A DNA stretch of 64,000 bases from assembly GCF_003935375.1 (NCBI RefSeq), contig NZ_RHQM01000005.1, positions 124,001 through 188,000 on the forward strand. The letters run 5' to 3'. A program made the position numbers and the translations under genes. Numbering within the stretch: the first letter of the stretch is position 1; every line of letters begins with the position of its first letter. The DNA is from Stutzerimonas xanthomarina. GTDB lineage: Bacteria; Pseudomonadota; Gammaproteobacteria; Pseudomonadales; Pseudomonadaceae. Shown in pieces: positions 8,323-20,345 of the stretch. The notes beneath the pieces were generated by a model. The model saw only the letters and a list, made by a program, of their open reading frames with translations. It ran no database searches and was not told where the DNA came from.

Positions 8323-10689
8323 ATGAAACGTCTGCTGCTACCTGCGGTTATCTCCGCATTGATGATCGCCGAAGTTCACGCTGAGTCCTTCACTATTTCC
8401 GATATCCGGGTCAATGGCCTGCAGCGGGTTTCCGCCGGCAGCGTATTCGGCGCTCTGCCTTTGAACGTGGGTGAGCCCGCCGATGACAATCGCCTCGTCG
8501 ATGCCACTCGTGCGCTCTTCCGAACCGGTTTCTTTCAGGATATTCAGCTGGGGCGGGATGGCGATGTGCTGGTCATCAGCGTAGTCGAGCGACCATCCAT
8601 TTCCGGCATCGAGATCGAAGGCAACAAGGCGATCAAGACCGAAGATCTGCTGTCAGGTTTGCAGCAGTCCGGTCTGGCCGAAGGGGAAATCTTTCAGCAG
8701 GCCACGCTCGAGGGTGTGCGTAATGAACTGCAGCGCCAGTACGTTGCCCAGGGGCGCTATTCGGCGACCATCGAAACCGAGGTCATTTCGCAGCCGCGTA
8801 ATCGGGTGGCGTTGAAGATCAAGATCAACGAAGGCTCGGTGGCGGCGATCAAGCACGTCAATATCGTGGGCAATTCTGTCTTCGCGGACGAAGATCTGGT
8901 GGATCTGTTCGAGCTGAAGACCACAAACTGGCTGTCGTTCTTCCGCAACGACGACAAGTACGCGCGTGAAAAGCTCTCCGGTGACTTGGAGCGCCTGCGC
9001 TCGTATTACCTGGATCGCGGTTACATCAACATGGATATCACCTCGACCCAGGTATCCATAACGCCAGACAAGAAGCACGTCTATGTCACCGTGAACATCG
9101 ACGAAGGCGAGCGCTATACCGTGCGCGACGTCAAGCTGAGCGGTGATCTCAAGGTTCCGCAGGAAGAGATCGAGGCGCTGTTGCTGGCAAAAGAAGGTCA
9201 GGTGTTCTCGCGCAAGGTGATGACCACGACCTCCGAGCTGATTACACGACGTTTGGGTAACGAAGGCTATACCTTTGCCAACGTCAACGGTGTTCCTGAA
9301 GCTCACGACGAAGACAATACGGTGTCGATCACGTTCGTCGTCGATCCGGGTAAGCGTGCGTACGTCAATCGCGTCAATTTCCGCGGGAATACCAAGACCG
9401 AAGATGAAGTGCTGCGTCGCGAGATGCGCCAGATGGAAGGTGGTTGGGCGTCGACCTATTTGATCGACCAATCCAAGACTCGTCTCGAGCGCCTGGGCTT
9501 CTTCAAGGAAGTGAACGTAGAAACGCCACAGGTTCCAGGTACGGATGACCAGATCGACGTCAACTACAGCGTCGAGGAGCAACCGTCCGGTTCGATCATG
9601 GCCAGCATCGGTTTTGCGCAGAACGCAGGCCTGATTCTGGGTGGCTCCATCAGCCAGAACAACTTCCTCGGTACCGGTAACCGGGTCTCCCTGGGCTTGA
9701 CCCGCAGCGAATACCAGACGCGTTACAACTTCGGTTTCGTCGACCCCTACTGGACCGAAGACGGTGTCAGCCTGGGGTATAACGCCTTCTATCGCACCAC
9801 CGATTACGACGAGCTCGATTACGACGTTTCCAGTTATTCGGTGGATAGCCTTGGTGGCGGCATCAACATCGGCTACCCGATCAGCGAGACGTCTCGACTG
9901 TCATTCGGCCTGACTGTGCAGCAGGATGATCTTGATACTGGCCGTTATACCGTGGACGAGATCTTCAAGTTCATGGAAGAGGAGGGCGACAGCTTCCTCA
10001 ATTTCAAGGCATCTGCAGGCTGGTCCGAGTCGACCCTCAATCGCGGTGTGCTCGCAACTCGCGGTCATTCGCAGAGCCTGGTATTCGAAAGCACGATTCC
10101 GGGTAGCGACCTGTCCTTCTACAAGCTCGACTACAACGGCCAGCTGTTCGTGCCGATGAGCAAGGACTACACCCTGCGCATGCATACGCGCCTGGGTTAC
10201 GGGGATGCCTACGGCTCGACCTCGAGCCTGCCGTTCTACGAGCATTACTATGCCGGCGGCTTCAACTCGGTACGCGGCTTCGAGGATAGCAGCCTTGGCC
10301 CGCGTAGCACGCCTAGCCGAGGTGAAGGTAATCCTGGCGGACAGCCTGGAACGATTCGCGATCCTGACCAAGACCCGCTCCCGTTCGGTGGTAACGTACT
10401 CATCCAGGGGGGCTTGGAAGTGCTGTTCCCCATGCCGTTCGTCAAGGATCAGCGCTCGCTGCGTACCTCGGTGTTCTGGGACGTAGGTAATGTGTACAAC
10501 ACCAATTGCCCAACAGAGTCGAGTAATTGCAGCGATATCGACTTCGGCGATATGGCCAGCTCGGTGGGTGTAGGTCTGACCTGGATTACCGCAATGGGCC
10601 CGCTGAGCTTCAGTCTGGCTATGCCGGTGGTCAAGCCGGACGAGGCCGATACTCAGGTATTCCAGTTCTCGCTGGGACAAACGTTCTAA
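8323..10689 (+). CDS. bamA: Outer membrane protein assembly factor BamA
   Basis: Central beta-barrel of the BAM complex that inserts outer-membrane proteins. The 788-residue precursor has a signal peptide (MKRLLLPAVISALMIAEVHA, cleavage before ES) and five POTRA domains over about residues 22-420. The C-terminal Omp85 barrel carries the YYAGGFNSVRGFEDSSLGPR loop-6 motif (VRGF) and ends in the C-terminal aromatic QFSLGQTF. An AAAGGA box at 8313-8318 precedes the start. Order rseP-bamA-skp-lpxD is conserved in gammaproteobacteria and groups envelope biogenesis genes. Confidence 0.97.
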   Translation: MKRLLLPAVISALMIAEVHAESFTISDIRVNGLQRVSAGSVFGALPLNVGEPADDNRLVDATRALFRTGFFQDIQLGRDGDVLVISVVERPSISGIEIEGNKAIKTEDLLSGLQQSGLAEGEIFQQATLEGVRNELQRQYVAQGRYSATIETEVISQPRNRVALKIKINEGSVAAIKHVNIVGNSVFADEDLVDLFELKTTNWLSFFRNDDKYAREKLSGDLERLRSYYLDRGYINMDITSTQVSITPDKKHVYVTVNIDEGERYTVRDVKLSGDLKVPQEEIEALLLAKEGQVFSRKVMTTTSELITRRLGNEGYTFANVNGVPEAHDEDNTVSITFVVDPGKRAYVNRVNFRGNTKTEDEVLRREMRQMEGGWASTYLIDQSKTRLERLGFFKEVNVETPQVPGTDDQIDVNYSVEEQPSGSIMASIGFAQNAGLILGGSISQNNFLGTGNRVSLGLTRSEYQTRYNFGFVDPYWTEDGVSLGYNAFYRTTDYDELDYDVSSYSVDSLGGGINIGYPISETSRLSFGLTVQQDDLDTGRYTVDEIFKFMEEEGDSFLNFKASAGWSESTLNRGVLATRGHSQSLVFESTIPGSDLSFYKLDYNGQLFVPMSKDYTLRMHTRLGYGDAYGSTSSLPFYEHYYAGGFNSVRGFEDSSLGPRSTPSRGEGNPGGQPGTIRDPDQDPLPFGGNVLIQGGLEVLFPMPFVKDQRSLRTSVFWDVGNVYNTNCPTESSNCSDIDFGDMASSVGVGLTWITAMGPLSFSLAMPVVKPDEADTQVFQFSLGQTF

Positions 10690-10737
10690 CATTGCGGCGT
10701 GATGCCTCAGTGCTTTCTTTCAGGAGTGGTGTTTACC

Positions 10738-11241
10738 GTGCGTAAGTTGACTCAACTGTTTCTCGTCGTTGCCGCGCTGGTAGCGACCCCAGCATTTGCC
10801 GAAATGAAGATCGCCGTCATGAACTATCAGATGGCGCTGCTTGAGTCGGATGCGGCCAAACGTTACGCGGTCGACGCGGAGAAGAAGTTCGGCCCCCAAC
10901 TGAGCAAGCTGAAAACACTCGAAAGCGACGCCAAGCGTATTCAGGATCGCCTGGTCAAGGACGGCGACAAGATGCAGCAGGCCGAGCGTGAACGTCTGGA
11001 ACTCGAATTCAAGCAAAAGGCCCGTGACTTCCAGTTCCAGTCCAAGGAATTGAACGAGGCAAAGGCTGTGGCGGATCGGGACATGCTCAAGCAGCTCAAG
11101 CCGAAGCTTGATCAGGCTGTCGAAGAAGTCATCAAGAAGGGCAACTACGACCTGGTGTTCGAGCGTGGTGCCGTGGTGGATGTCAAACCGCAGTTCGATA
11201 TCACCCGCCAGGTCATCGAGCGCATGAATCAGCTGCGCTGA
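10738..11241 (+). CDS. skp: Periplasmic chaperone Skp/OmpH
   Basis: Trimeric jellyfish-shaped chaperone that holds unfolded outer-membrane proteins on their way to BamA. The 167-residue product from GTG 10738 has a clean signal peptide ([21 protein letters not shown]) and a charged, helical body ([25 protein letters not shown]) typical of the OmpH family. An upstream in-frame ATG at 10699 would spoil the signal peptide, and AGGAG at 10722-10726 fits the GTG. It is encoded between its partner BamA and lpxD, only one base before the latter. Confidence 0.92.
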   Translation: MRKLTQLFLVVAALVATPAFAEMKIAVMNYQMALLESDAAKRYAVDAEKKFGPQLSKLKTLESDAKRIQDRLVKDGDKMQQAERERLELEFKQKARDFQFQSKELNEAKAVADRDMLKQLKPKLDQAVEEVIKKGNYDLVFERGAVVDVKPQFDITRQVIERMNQLR

Positions 11242-11242
11242 T

Positions 11243-12301
11243 ATGGCAGGCGCAGTCTATACACTCGGCCAGCTGGCCGAGGAACTGGGTGGCACCCTGC
11301 GCGGCGATGCTGACCAGACTATTAGCGGGCTCGCTACCCTGCAGGAGGCGGGCCCGGCGCATTTGAGCTTCCTTGCCAATGCTCAGTATCGCAAGTACCT
11401 GTCGGCCACCCAGGCCGCCGCGGTGTTGTTGGCTCCCGCTGATGCTGAAGGTTACGAAGGCGCGGCAATTGTCGTTAGCGACCCCTATCTGGCTTATGCG
11501 CGCGCGTCGCACCTGTTCGAGACTCGACCGGTAGCGAATAGCGGCATTCACCCGACGGCGGTGGTCGCTGCCGATGCTTATGTAGATTCGTCGGCCAGCA
11601 TTGGTCCCTATGTGGTGATCGAGTCCGGCGCAACCATCGAGGCGGATGTGGTGATCGGTGCGCAGTCATTCGTCGGCGCCCGTAGCCGAATCGGCGCTGG
11701 CGGACGACTCGCACCGCGAGTCACGCTTTATCACGACGTGCAGATCGGTAAGCGCGTGGTGATCCAGTCCGGTGCCGTGATCGGTGGTGAGGGGTTCGGC
11801 TTCGCCAAGGAAAAAAGTGCCTGGCAGAAGATCGCTCAAATCGGCGGTGTGCGTATCGGGGATGATGTGGAGATTGGCTCGAATACCACCATCGACCGCG
11901 GCGCCCTTTCCGATACGCTGATTGGCAACGGCGTGAAGCTAGATAATCAGATCATGATCGCGCACAACGTGCAGATTGGTGACAACACGGCGATGGCTGG
12001 CTGTGCCGGCATCTCCGGTAGCACCAAGATCGGACGCAATTGCATGATCGCCGGTGGCGTCGGCATGGTTGGGCACATCGAAGTGTGCGACAACGTGTTC
12101 GTGACGGGTATGACGATGGTCACGCGCTCGATCACGGAACCCGGAAGCTACTCCTCGGGCACGGCGATGCAGAATGCTGCCGATTGGAGAAAGAGTGCGG
12201 CGCGTATTCGTCAGTTGGATGACATGGCTCGCCGGCTGCAACAGCTGGAGAAAAGCCTGGCTACCGTGACTCAGGGTCAGAATCCGGCTTCTGATGCCTG
12301 A
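11243..12301 (+). CDS. lpxD: UDP-3-O-(3-hydroxyacyl)glucosamine N-acyltransferase
   Basis: Third step of lipid A synthesis; adds the N-linked hydroxyacyl chain from acyl-ACP. The 352-residue protein has the N-terminal uridine-binding domain ([15 protein letters not shown]) and a long left-handed beta helix of hexapeptide repeats over about residues 100-300, including [18 protein letters not shown] and the catalytic-His region [17 protein letters not shown]-terminal helix ([19 protein letters not shown]) completes it. It is part of lpxD-fabZ-lpxA-lpxB. Confidence 0.96.
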   Translation: MAGAVYTLGQLAEELGGTLRGDADQTISGLATLQEAGPAHLSFLANAQYRKYLSATQAAAVLLAPADAEGYEGAAIVVSDPYLAYARASHLFETRPVANSGIHPTAVVAADAYVDSSASIGPYVVIESGATIEADVVIGAQSFVGARSRIGAGGRLAPRVTLYHDVQIGKRVVIQSGAVIGGEGFGFAKEKSAWQKIAQIGGVRIGDDVEIGSNTTIDRGALSDTLIGNGVKLDNQIMIAHNVQIGDNTAMAGCAGISGSTKIGRNCMIAGGVGMVGHIEVCDNVFVTGMTMVTRSITEPGSYSSGTAMQNAADWRKSAARIRQLDDMARRLQQLEKSLATVTQGQNPASDA

Positions 12302-12405
12302 GCTTACCGTCTGATCCGGTTTTTTTTCGGGGTTAATGCCTGTCAGTGCTCGCGCGGGCTTTCAGCGCAGGCGGCCCTATACTTTTTTACAGGCTCTTTC
12401 CTGAC

Positions 12406-12846
12406 ATGATGGATATCAACGAGATTCGCGAATATTTGCCTCACCGCTACCCGTTCCTGCTGGTGGACCGTGTGACGGAGATGGACGTCGAGGCCAAGCG
12501 CGTTCGTGCCTACAAGAACGTGACCATCAACGAACCGTTCTTCAATGGGCATTTTCCACAGCATCCGATCATGCCAGGCGTGCTGATCATCGAAGCCATG
12601 GCGCAGGCGGCCGGTCTGCTTGGTTTCAAGATGATGGGCGTCAAGCCAGCCGATGGCACGCTTTACTATTTCGTCGGCTCTGACAAGCTGCGCTTCCGTC
12701 AGCCGGTGGTTCCGGGCGATCAGTTGGTGCTGGAAGCTTCCTTCATCAGCGCCAAACGCGGCATCTGGAAGTTCGATTGTCGTGCGAGCGTCGAGGGCAA
12801 GCCGGTCTGCTCGGCAGAAATCATCTGCGCGGAACAGAAGATATGA
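12406..12846 (+). CDS. fabZ: 3-hydroxyacyl-[ACP] dehydratase FabZ
   Basis: Dehydrates 3-hydroxyacyl-ACP in fatty acid elongation and so competes with lipid A synthesis for hydroxyacyl-ACP; this explains its place among the lpx genes. The 146-residue hotdog-fold protein starts [20 protein letters not shown]. It carries the active-site His49 and Glu63 in [20 protein letters not shown]. The in-frame ATG at 12346 would add 20 residues not found in the family. The stop overlaps the lpxA start (ATGA). Confidence 0.96.
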   Translation: MMDINEIREYLPHRYPFLLVDRVTEMDVEAKRVRAYKNVTINEPFFNGHFPQHPIMPGVLIIEAMAQAAGLLGFKMMGVKPADGTLYYFVGSDKLRFRQPVVPGDQLVLEASFISAKRGIWKFDCRASVEGKPVCSAEIICAEQKI

Positions 12847-13619
12847 GTTTGATCGACCCTCGCGCCATCATCGACCCTGCGGCTCGCTTGGCGGATGACG
12901 TCCAGGTCGGCCCATGGTCGATCATTGGTCCGGACGTCGAAATTGGCGAGGGTACGGTGATCGCGTCGCATGTGGTCATCAAAGGGCCGACCCGTATCGG
13001 TCGGCACAATCGCATCTATCAGTTCTCCTCGGTTGGCGAAGATACGCCGGATCTGAAGTACAAGGGTGAGCCGACGCGCCTGGTGATTGGCGATCACAAC
13101 GTGATTCGCGAGGGTGTCACCATCCATCGCGGCACCGTGCAGGATCGCTCCGAAACCACCCTCGGTGATCACAACCTGATCATGGCTTATGCTCACATAG
13201 GCCACGACAGCGTGATCGCCAATCATTGCATTCTGGTCAACAACACCGCGCTGGCCGGTCACGTCCATGTGGGCGACTGGGCCATTCTCTCCGGTTACAC
13301 CCTGGTACATCAGTTCTGCCATATCGGCGCCCATAGTTTTTCCGGCATGGGCACGGCGATCGGCAAGGATGTACCGGCATTTGTCACCGTGTTCGGCAAT
13401 CCGGCGGAGGCGCGCAGCATGAACTTCGAGGGCATGCGTCGTCGTGGCTTCAGCGCCGAAGCCGTTCACGCCCTGCGCAACGCTTACAAGGTCGTCTACC
13501 GCAAGGGGTTGACCGTGGAGGCCGCACTCACCGAGCTGGCCGAAAGTGCAGCGGCATTCCCCGAGGTTGCGATCTTCCGCGACTCGATCCAGGCTTCAAC
13601 TCGTGGCATCACCCGCTGA
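12843..13619 (+). CDS. lpxA: UDP-N-acetylglucosamine acyltransferase
   Basis: First step of lipid A synthesis, transferring a 3-hydroxyacyl chain to UDP-GlcNAc. The 258-residue protein is a hexapeptide-repeat beta helix ([20 protein letters not shown], then repeated I-G-x motifs to about residue 185). The catalytic His is His121 in [20 protein letters not shown], and a helical C-terminal domain follows ([20 protein letters not shown]). Its ATG overlaps the fabZ stop, and lpxB begins one base after its stop, so the set is tightly coupled. Confidence 0.96.
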   Translation: MSLIDPRAIIDPAARLADDVQVGPWSIIGPDVEIGEGTVIASHVVIKGPTRIGRHNRIYQFSSVGEDTPDLKYKGEPTRLVIGDHNVIREGVTIHRGTVQDRSETTLGDHNLIMAYAHIGHDSVIANHCILVNNTALAGHVHVGDWAILSGYTLVHQFCHIGAHSFSGMGTAIGKDVPAFVTVFGNPAEARSMNFEGMRRRGFSAEAVHALRNAYKVVYRKGLTVEAALTELAESAAAFPEVAIFRDSIQASTRGITR

Positions 13620-13620
13620 G

Positions 13621-14754
13621 ATGAACCGGCCGCTCAGGGTTGCCTTGGTAGCCGGGGAGTCCTCCGGTGACATCCTTGGTGCAGGCCTGATGCAGGCGCT
13701 GAAGGCTCAGCACGCGAATGTCGAATTCATCGGGGTCGGCGGCTCGCGCATGCAGGCCGAAGGGTTGCCGTCGTACTTTCCGCTCGAGCGTCTGGCAGTG
13801 ATGGGCCTGGTCGAAGTGCTTGGTCGTTTGCCGGAGCTGCTGGCCCGCCGCAAACGCCTGGTGGACACGCTGATCCAGCAGCGGCCGGATGTATTCATCG
13901 GCATCGACGCGCCGGACTTCAATCTCGGGCTTGAGCTCAAGCTGCGTCGGGTCGGAATCAAGACCGTGCACTACGTCAGTCCGTCGGTCTGGGCCTGGCG
14001 TCAGAAGCGGGTACTGAAGATCCGTGACGCCTGCGATCTGATGCTCACGCTGTTTCCATTCGAGGCCAGGTTCTACGACGAGCACCAGGTACCTGTTCGC
14101 TTCGTCGGTCATCCCCTGGCTGATGCCATTCCGCTTTGCGCCGATCGTGCCGCGGCACGGCAAGCGCTCGGATTGCCAGCGGATGGCCTGGTCGTCGCGC
14201 TGATGCCCGGTAGCAGGGGCGGCGAAGTCGCTCGCCTGGGGGATCTGTTCCTTTCCGCTGCCGAGCGGTTGCGCGCCATGCGTTCCGGGATTCGTTTTGT
14301 CATGCCTTGCGCCAGCCCCGAGCGGCGGCTGCAGCTTGAGCAGATGCTGGTTACGCGTGATTTACCGCTGACCCTGCTCGATGGCCGGTCCCATGAAGCA
14401 TTGGCCGCCTGCAACGCCGTGTTGATTGCTTCCGGTACGGCAACGCTTGAGGCGCTGTTGTTCAAACGTCCTATGGTGGTGGCTTACAGCGTAGCGCCAA
14501 TGACTTACCGCATCCTCCGGCGGCTAGTGAAGAGCCCCTATGTTGCGCTTCCCAACCTGCTGGCCCAGCGTCTGCTGGTTCCCGAGTTGCTGCAGGACGC
14601 CGCTACCCCCGAAGCGCTTGCGCAGTCTCTGTCGCCACTGCTGGACGATGGTGACGTGCAAACCGAAGGCTTCGACAGTATTCATCGCACCCTGCGTTGC
14701 GATGCGTCGAGTCAGGCCGCCGATGCCGTGTTGCGCCTGGTTGGAGTTCGTTGA
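13621..14754 (+). CDS. lpxB: Lipid A disaccharide synthase
   Basis: GT19 glycosyltransferase that joins UDP-diacylglucosamine and lipid X. The 377-residue product reads [20 protein letters not shown], then [11 protein letters not shown], the [18 protein letters not shown] segment, [15 protein letters not shown], the GSRGGEV nucleotide-binding segment and [21 protein letters not shown] choose the ATG at 13621, just after the lpxA stop, over the 13546 start inside lpxA. Its stop shares bases with the rnhB ATG. Confidence 0.96.
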   Translation: MNRPLRVALVAGESSGDILGAGLMQALKAQHANVEFIGVGGSRMQAEGLPSYFPLERLAVMGLVEVLGRLPELLARRKRLVDTLIQQRPDVFIGIDAPDFNLGLELKLRRVGIKTVHYVSPSVWAWRQKRVLKIRDACDLMLTLFPFEARFYDEHQVPVRFVGHPLADAIPLCADRAAARQALGLPADGLVVALMPGSRGGEVARLGDLFLSAAERLRAMRSGIRFVMPCASPERRLQLEQMLVTRDLPLTLLDGRSHEALAACNAVLIASGTATLEALLFKRPMVVAYSVAPMTYRILRRLVKSPYVALPNLLAQRLLVPELLQDAATPEALAQSLSPLLDDGDVQTEGFDSIHRTLRCDASSQAADAVLRLVGVR

Positions 14755-15392
14755 TGCAGTTCGGACTCGATTTCAATCTGGTCGAAGAGCTGGTTGCCGG
14801 CGTCGACGAGGTCGGGCGCGGGCCGCTGTGTGGTCCTGTAGTGACCGCCGCAGTTATCCTCGATCCGGCGCGTCCGATCGAAGGCCTCAACGACTCGAAA
14901 AAGCTGAGCGAAGCCCGTCGTGAAGCGTTGTTCGACGAGATCTGCGCAAAGGCGGTGGCGTGGTGCATTGCCCGAGCCGAGGTCGAAGAGATCGATCAGC
15001 TGAATATCCTTCACGCCACGATGCTCGCCATGCAGCGTGCGGTTGATGGACTGAGTGTCACGCCGCGGCTGGCACTCATTGATGGCAATCGGTGCCCTCA
15101 GCTGAACGTGCCCAGCGCACCGGTGATCCAGGGCGACGGTCAGGTGCCGGCTATCGCTGCGGCATCCATCCTGGCCAAGGTCAGTCGTGACCGCGAGATG
15201 CAGGCCCTGGATCTCTGCTATCCGGGTTATGGGCTGGCCGTGCACAAGGGTTATCCGACTCCAAGCCATCTGGAGGCGCTTCGTCGGCTAGGACCAACGC
15301 CCATTCACCGGCGCTCTTTCGCCCCCGTGCGTACGCTGCTTGAGCAGGCAGTTGTCGAGACCGACATCTCGGCCAGCGTACTGCTGGTCTAG
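14754..15392 (+). CDS. rnhB: Ribonuclease HII
   Basis: Cuts RNA in RNA-DNA hybrids and removes single misinserted ribonucleotides. The 212-residue protein has the metal-binding [13 protein letters not shown] (Asp and Glu near residues 17-18), [19 protein letters not shown] and [22 protein letters not shown], all RNase HII signatures. The ATGA junction with lpxB indicates coupled translation. It sits in the conserved lpxB-rnhB-dnaE order. Confidence 0.95.
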   Translation: MQFGLDFNLVEELVAGVDEVGRGPLCGPVVTAAVILDPARPIEGLNDSKKLSEARREALFDEICAKAVAWCIARAEVEEIDQLNILHATMLAMQRAVDGLSVTPRLALIDGNRCPQLNVPSAPVIQGDGQVPAIAAASILAKVSRDREMQALDLCYPGYGLAVHKGYPTPSHLEALRRLGPTPIHRRSFAPVRTLLEQAVVETDISASVLLV

Positions 15393-15546
15393 CTGGTAAC
15401 TGTACGCGGGCCAGCCAGGTGCTTTATGAGGCCTGGGCCGCCGAACACCCTTTTGCCGTGTCGGCTACCGCTAGCGCGGTCGCCAGCCCGTCCGTGCTTT
15501 CCGGTACAATCCCGCGCTTGTCGTTCTGCCAGCTCAAGGTCTGTTC

Positions 15547-18500
15547 ATGCCTGTTTCCTTCGTCCATCTACGTCTGCATACCGAGTACTCGCTGGTCGAT
15601 GGGCTGGTTCGGGTCAAGCCGCTGATCAAGGCGGTCGCGGCAGGTGGCATGCCGGCAGTGGCGGTGACCGACATGAGCAATATGTGCTCGCTGGTCAAGT
15701 TCTATAAAGCCGCGCAGGGCGCCGGCATAAAGCCGATTTGCGGTGCCGATATCTGGATGGCTGGTTGTGACGAGGACGGTCCTCTCAGCCGCTTGACCTT
15801 GCTGGCGATGAATCCCAAGGGGTATCGCAATCTCACCGAGTTGATCTCTCGCGGCTGGACCGAAGGCCAGCGCAACGATCTGGTGATCATCGAGCGCGAC
15901 TGGGTCAAGCAGGCCGCCGAAGGTGTGATCGCCTTGTCTGGCGCCAGGGAGGGAGAGGTCGGCCAGGCGCTGCTCAATGGCGACGAACCACTGGCCGAAT
16001 CGCGTCTGGCTGAATGGCGCGATGTGTTTGCCGATCGCTTCTACCTGGAAGTTCAGCGCACCAGCCGGGTCAATGACGAAGAGTATCTGCACGCCGCAGT
16101 CGCGCTCGCCGAGCGCAGCGGTACGCCGCTGGTCGCGACGAACGACGTGCGTTTCCTCAAGCAGGAAGACTTCGAGGCCCACGAGACCCGCGTATGCATC
16201 GGTGAAGGCCGAACTCTGGACGATCCGCGGCGGCCGCGTACCTACTCTGATCAGCAGTATCTGAAGACTCCGGCAGAGATGGCCGAGCTGTTCAGCGACC
16301 TCCCCGAGGCGCTGGAAAACACCGTCGAGATCGCCAAGCGCTGCAACATCGAAGTGCAGTTGGGCACCTACTTCCTGCCGAACTTCCCCGTACCCGAGGG
16401 CATGACCATCGACGACTACCTGCGTCAGGTGTCGTTTGAAGGGCTGGAAGAACGCCTCGAGGTGCTGCTACCCAAGGACACTCCTGACTACGAGGCGAAG
16501 AAGCAGGTCTACATCGATCGCCTTGAGTTCGAGCTGGGCACCATCATCCAGATGGGCTTCCCCGGTTACTTCCTGATCGTTATGGACTTCATCAAGTGGG
16601 CGAAGAACAACGGCGTACCGGTCGGCCCAGGCCGTGGCTCGGGTGCCGGCTCACTGGTCGCCTACGTGCTGAAGATCACCGACCTCGATCCGCTGGCCTA
16701 TGACCTGCTGTTCGAGCGCTTCCTCAACCCCGAACGTATTTCCATGCCCGACTTCGACGTCGACTTTTGCATGGATGGCCGTGACCGGGTCATCGACTAC
16801 GTGGCGGAGGCGTACGGCCGCAATGCGGTCAGTCAGATCATCACCTTCGGCACCATGGCCGCCAAGGCCGTGGTGCGCGACGTGGCGCGGGTGCAGGGCA
16901 AGTCCTACGGCCTGGCTGATCGGTTGTCGAAGATGATCCCCTTCGAAGTCGGCATGACGCTGGAAAAGGCCCACGAAATGGAGGAGCCGCTGCGCGACTT
17001 CCTCGCCGTTGACGAGGACGCCCGGGAAATCTGGGAGATGGCGCTCAAGCTCGAAGGCATTACTCGCGGTACCGGTAAGCACGCCGGTGGTGTGGTGATC
17101 GCGCCAACCAAGCTCACCGACTTCGCGCCGATCGCTTGCGACGAGGAGGGTGGCGGCCTGGTGACCCAGTTCGACAAGGACGACGTCGAGCAGGCCGGTC
17201 TGGTGAAGTTCGACTTCCTCGGCCTGCGGACGCTGACCATCATCAAGTGGGCGCTGGAAACCATCAACCGCGAACAGGCCAAGAAGGGCCTGGAGCCGAT
17301 CAACATCGACTTCATCCCGCTGGATGACAAGCCAACCTACCAGTTGCTGCAGAAGGCCGAGACCACCGCGGTATTCCAGCTCGAATCCCGCGGTATGAAG
17401 GAGCTGATCAAAAAGCTCAAGCCCGACTGCCTGGAAGACCTGATCGCACTGGTGGCGCTGTTCCGTCCCGGTCCGTTGCAATCGGGCATGGTGGACGACT
17501 TCATCAACCGCAAGCACGGGCGTGCCGAAGTCTCCTATCCACACCCGGACTACCAGTACGCCGGGCTGGAGCCAGTGCTCAAGCCCACCTACGGCATCAT
17601 CCTGTACCAGGAGCAGGTGATGCAGATCGCACAGGTCATGGCCGGCTATACGCTGGGTGGTGCGGACATGCTGCGCCGCGCCATGGGCAAGAAGAAGCCC
17701 GAGGAGATGGCCAAGCAGCGCGGTGGTTTCATCGAAGGCTGTTCCAACAATGGCATCGATAAAGAACTCTCAGGCAACATCTTCGACCTGGTAGAGAAGT
17801 TCGCCGGTTACGGTTTCAACAAGTCGCACTCGGCGGCCTACGGTCTGGTTTCCTACCAGACGGCCTGGCTCAAGGCGCACTACCCGTCGCCGTTCATGGC
17901 TGCCGTGCTCTCGGCGGATATGCACAATACCGACAAGGTGGTGATCCTTATCGAGGAATGCCGCAGCATGAAGCTGCGCATCGACCCGCCCGATGTGAAC
18001 ATTTCCGAGTTCAAGTTCACCGTCAACGATGACGGCCGTATCGTCTATGGCCTAGGTGCAGTCAAGGGCGTGGGCGAGGGGCCGGTCGAGGCCATCGCTG
18101 AATGTCGTGCCGAAGGTGGGTCATTCAAGGACCTGTTCGACTTCTGCGCGCGGATCGACCTGAAACGGATCAACAAGCGTACCCTTGAGGCGCTGATTCG
18201 CTCCGGTGCGCTGGATCGTCTAGGTCCGTATTTCTTCGAAGAGGTCAAGGCCTATCAGGCCAACATCGACCGCAATCGGGCGGTTTTGCTGGCGGCGATG
18301 GAAGAAGCGGTGCAGGCCGCGGAGCAGACGGCGCGCAGCGCTGAGAGCGGCCACATGGACCTGTTTGGCGGCTTGTTCGCCGAGCCCGAAGCTGACGTCT
18401 ACGCCAACCACCGCAAGGCGCGCGAGCTGTCTCTGAAGGAGCGTCTGAAAGGTGAAAAGGACACCCTAGGCCTCTATCTCACTGGTCACCCGATCGATGA

Positions 18501-19068
18501 ATACGAGGGCGAGGTGCGCCGCTTCGCACGCCAGCGCATCGTCGATCTACGTCCGGCGCGTGGCGAGCAGACCATTGCCGGCCTGATCGTCAATCTGCGG
18601 GTAATGAAGAACAAGAAGGGCGACAAGATGGGTTTCATCACCCTGGATGACCGCTCGGGGCGCATCGAGGCGTCACTGTTCGCCGAGGCTTTCAATACTG
18701 CTCAGGCGTTGTTGCAAACCGATGCGCTGGTCGTGGTGGAGGGCGAGGTAAGCAACGATGACTTTTCCGGTGGCCTGCGGCTGCGCGCCAAGCGGGTGAT
18801 GAGCCTGGAAGAGGCGCGCACCGGGCTCGCCGAAAGTCTACGGGTCAAGGTCGCTGGTGAAGCGCTCAAGGGTGAGCGCATGCGTTGGCTGGCTGAGGTC
18901 TGTGGCCGTCATCGCGGGGCCTGCCCGATTACGCTGGAGTACACCGGTCGTGACGCGCGTGCCCTGCTGCAGTTCGGTGAAGCCTGGCGGATCGACCCGG
19001 CCGACAACTTGATTCAGGCATTGCGTGACCAGTTCGGACGCGACAACGTCTTCCTGCAATACCGATAG
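15547..19068 (+). CDS. dnaE: DNA polymerase III alpha subunit
   Basis: Catalytic subunit of the replicative polymerase. The 1173-residue protein opens with the PHP domain ([20 protein letters not shown]). Catalytic acidic residues follow in [20 protein letters not shown] (near residue 403) and [13 protein letters not shown] (near residue 557), with the [15 protein letters not shown] segment between. C-terminal helix-hairpin-helix, OB-fold ([19 protein letters not shown]) and tau-binding regions complete it. The length is normal for a Pseudomonas DnaE1. The 150 bases after rnhB probably carry its own promoter. Confidence 0.97.
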   Translation: MPVSFVHLRLHTEYSLVDGLVRVKPLIKAVAAGGMPAVAVTDMSNMCSLVKFYKAAQGAGIKPICGADIWMAGCDEDGPLSRLTLLAMNPKGYRNLTELISRGWTEGQRNDLVIIERDWVKQAAEGVIALSGAREGEVGQALLNGDEPLAESRLAEWRDVFADRFYLEVQRTSRVNDEEYLHAAVALAERSGTPLVATNDVRFLKQEDFEAHETRVCIGEGRTLDDPRRPRTYSDQQYLKTPAEMAELFSDLPEALENTVEIAKRCNIEVQLGTYFLPNFPVPEGMTIDDYLRQVSFEGLEERLEVLLPKDTPDYEAKKQVYIDRLEFELGTIIQMGFPGYFLIVMDFIKWAKNNGVPVGPGRGSGAGSLVAYVLKITDLDPLAYDLLFERFLNPERISMPDFDVDFCMDGRDRVIDYVAEAYGRNAVSQIITFGTMAAKAVVRDVARVQGKSYGLADRLSKMIPFEVGMTLEKAHEMEEPLRDFLAVDEDAREIWEMALKLEGITRGTGKHAGGVVIAPTKLTDFAPIACDEEGGGLVTQFDKDDVEQAGLVKFDFLGLRTLTIIKWALETINREQAKKGLEPINIDFIPLDDKPTYQLLQKAETTAVFQLESRGMKELIKKLKPDCLEDLIALVALFRPGPLQSGMVDDFINRKHGRAEVSYPHPDYQYAGLEPVLKPTYGIILYQEQVMQIAQVMAGYTLGGADMLRRAMGKKKPEEMAKQRGGFIEGCSNNGIDKELSGNIFDLVEKFAGYGFNKSHSAAYGLVSYQTAWLKAHYPSPFMAAVLSADMHNTDKVVILIEECRSMKLRIDPPDVNISEFKFTVNDDGRIVYGLGAVKGVGEGPVEAIAECRAEGGSFKDLFDFCARIDLKRINKRTLEALIRSGALDRLGPYFFEEVKAYQANIDRNRAVLLAAMEEAVQAAEQTARSAESGHMDLFGGLFAEPEADVYANHRKARELSLKERLKGEKDTLGLYLTGHPIDEYEGEVRRFARQRIVDLRPARGEQTIAGLIVNLRVMKNKKGDKMGFITLDDRSGRIEASLFAEAFNTAQALLQTDALVVVEGEVSNDDFSGGLRLRAKRVMSLEEARTGLAESLRVKVAGEALKGERMRWLAEVCGRHRGACPITLEYTGRDARALLQFGEAWRIDPADNLIQALRDQFGRDNVFLQYR

Positions 19069-19250
19069 AGGGCCGAGGCCCGGAAGGTCGCCGATGGCGC
19101 TTTCCGGGTCCGACCCGAACGGCCCGGTGATGACCGGGTCATGGTTCAGAACAATTTTTGTTCGACCTGAATGCGCCTGTCCCGTAAGGTAAGGCGCAAA
19201 AAACGGAACAGCCTCCCGGCCGCCTGGCCGTCGACGCATGACGGATGCCT

Positions 19251-20201
19251 ATGAACCCGAATTTCCTGGATTTCGAACAGCCGATCGCCGACCTGCAAGC
19301 CAAGATCGAAGAATTGCGCCTGGTTGGTAACGACAACTCGCTGAACATCGGCGATGAGATTGCCCGCCTGCAGGACAAGAGCGAATCGCTCACCGAAAGC
19401 ATCTTCGGCAATCTGACCAGCTGGCAGATCGCCCGCCTGGCTCGCCACCCGCAGCGCCCCTACACCCTCGACTACATCAATCACCTGTTCAGCGAGTTCG
19501 AAGAGCTGCACGGTGATCGCCACTTCTCCGATGACGCCGCTATCGTGGGCGGTACTGCGCGTCTGGACGGACAGCCGGTGATGATCATCGGTCATCAGAA
19601 GGGCCGTGAGGTGCGCGAGAAGGTACGCCGTAACTTCGGCATGCCGCGCCCCGAGGGTTACCGAAAGGCGTGCCGTCTGATGGAGATGGCCGAGCGCTTC
19701 AAGATGCCGATCCTGACCTTCATCGACACCCCGGGCGCCTATCCGGGTATCGATGCCGAAGAGCGCAACCAGAGCGAGGCCATTGCCTGGAACCTGCGCG
19801 TCATGGCACGTCTGAAGACGCCGATCATTGCCACCGTGATCGGTGAGGGCGGTTCTGGCGGAGCCCTGGCTATTGGCGTCTGCGACCAGCTGAACATGCT
19901 GCAGTATTCCACCTACGCGGTGATTTCGCCGGAAGGCTGCGCCTCGATTCTCTGGCGCACCGCCGAGAAGGCACCTGAAGCGGCCGAGGCCATGGGTGTG
20001 ACGGCTGAGCGTCTCAAGGACCTGGGCATCGTCGACAAGGTGATCCCGGAGCCTCTGGGCGGCGCCCACCGCAATCCTGCCGTCATGGCTGCGGCCATGC
20101 GTGAGCAGCTGAACAGCCAGCTGCATATGCTCAAGTCGCTGGATACCGATGCGCTGCTCGCGCGCCGCTATGAGCGCCTGATGAGCTACGGTATCGCCTG
20201 A
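19251..20201 (+). CDS. accA: Acetyl-CoA carboxylase, carboxyltransferase alpha subunit
   Basis: With AccD it transfers the carboxyl group from biotin-carrier protein to acetyl-CoA, committing carbon to fatty acids. The 316-residue product begins [20 protein letters not shown] and has [46 protein letters not shown] and [17 protein letters not shown], all AccA hallmarks. The ATG at 19251 matches other Pseudomonas AccA; one six bases upstream is also possible. The 180 bases after dnaE contain a GC-rich hairpin (about 19080-19109) without a T run. Confidence 0.96.
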   Translation: MNPNFLDFEQPIADLQAKIEELRLVGNDNSLNIGDEIARLQDKSESLTESIFGNLTSWQIARLARHPQRPYTLDYINHLFSEFEELHGDRHFSDDAAIVGGTARLDGQPVMIIGHQKGREVREKVRRNFGMPRPEGYRKACRLMEMAERFKMPILTFIDTPGAYPGIDAEERNQSEAIAWNLRVMARLKTPIIATVIGEGGSGGALAIGVCDQLNMLQYSTYAVISPEGCASILWRTAEKAPEAAEAMGVTAERLKDLGIVDKVIPEPLGGAHRNPAVMAAAMREQLNSQLHMLKSLDTDALLARRYERLMSYGIA

Positions 20202-20345
20202 TCCGTCACGCCTGATCCGCGTCTCGATTTCGCCGTTCGAAATCGAGACGCGAAAGCCAGTGGGTTGATCGCCCCCAACGTCCTATCGCTGCTTCTGCCG
20301 CCGGGCTTTATGCTTGCCGTCAACGCCGGTCATCGAAGCGCTCGT

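Noticed and set aside
19080..19109. Terminator after dnaE
   Set aside because: A CCGGAAG...CTTTCCGG hairpin is present but has no T tract, so not listed as a terminator.
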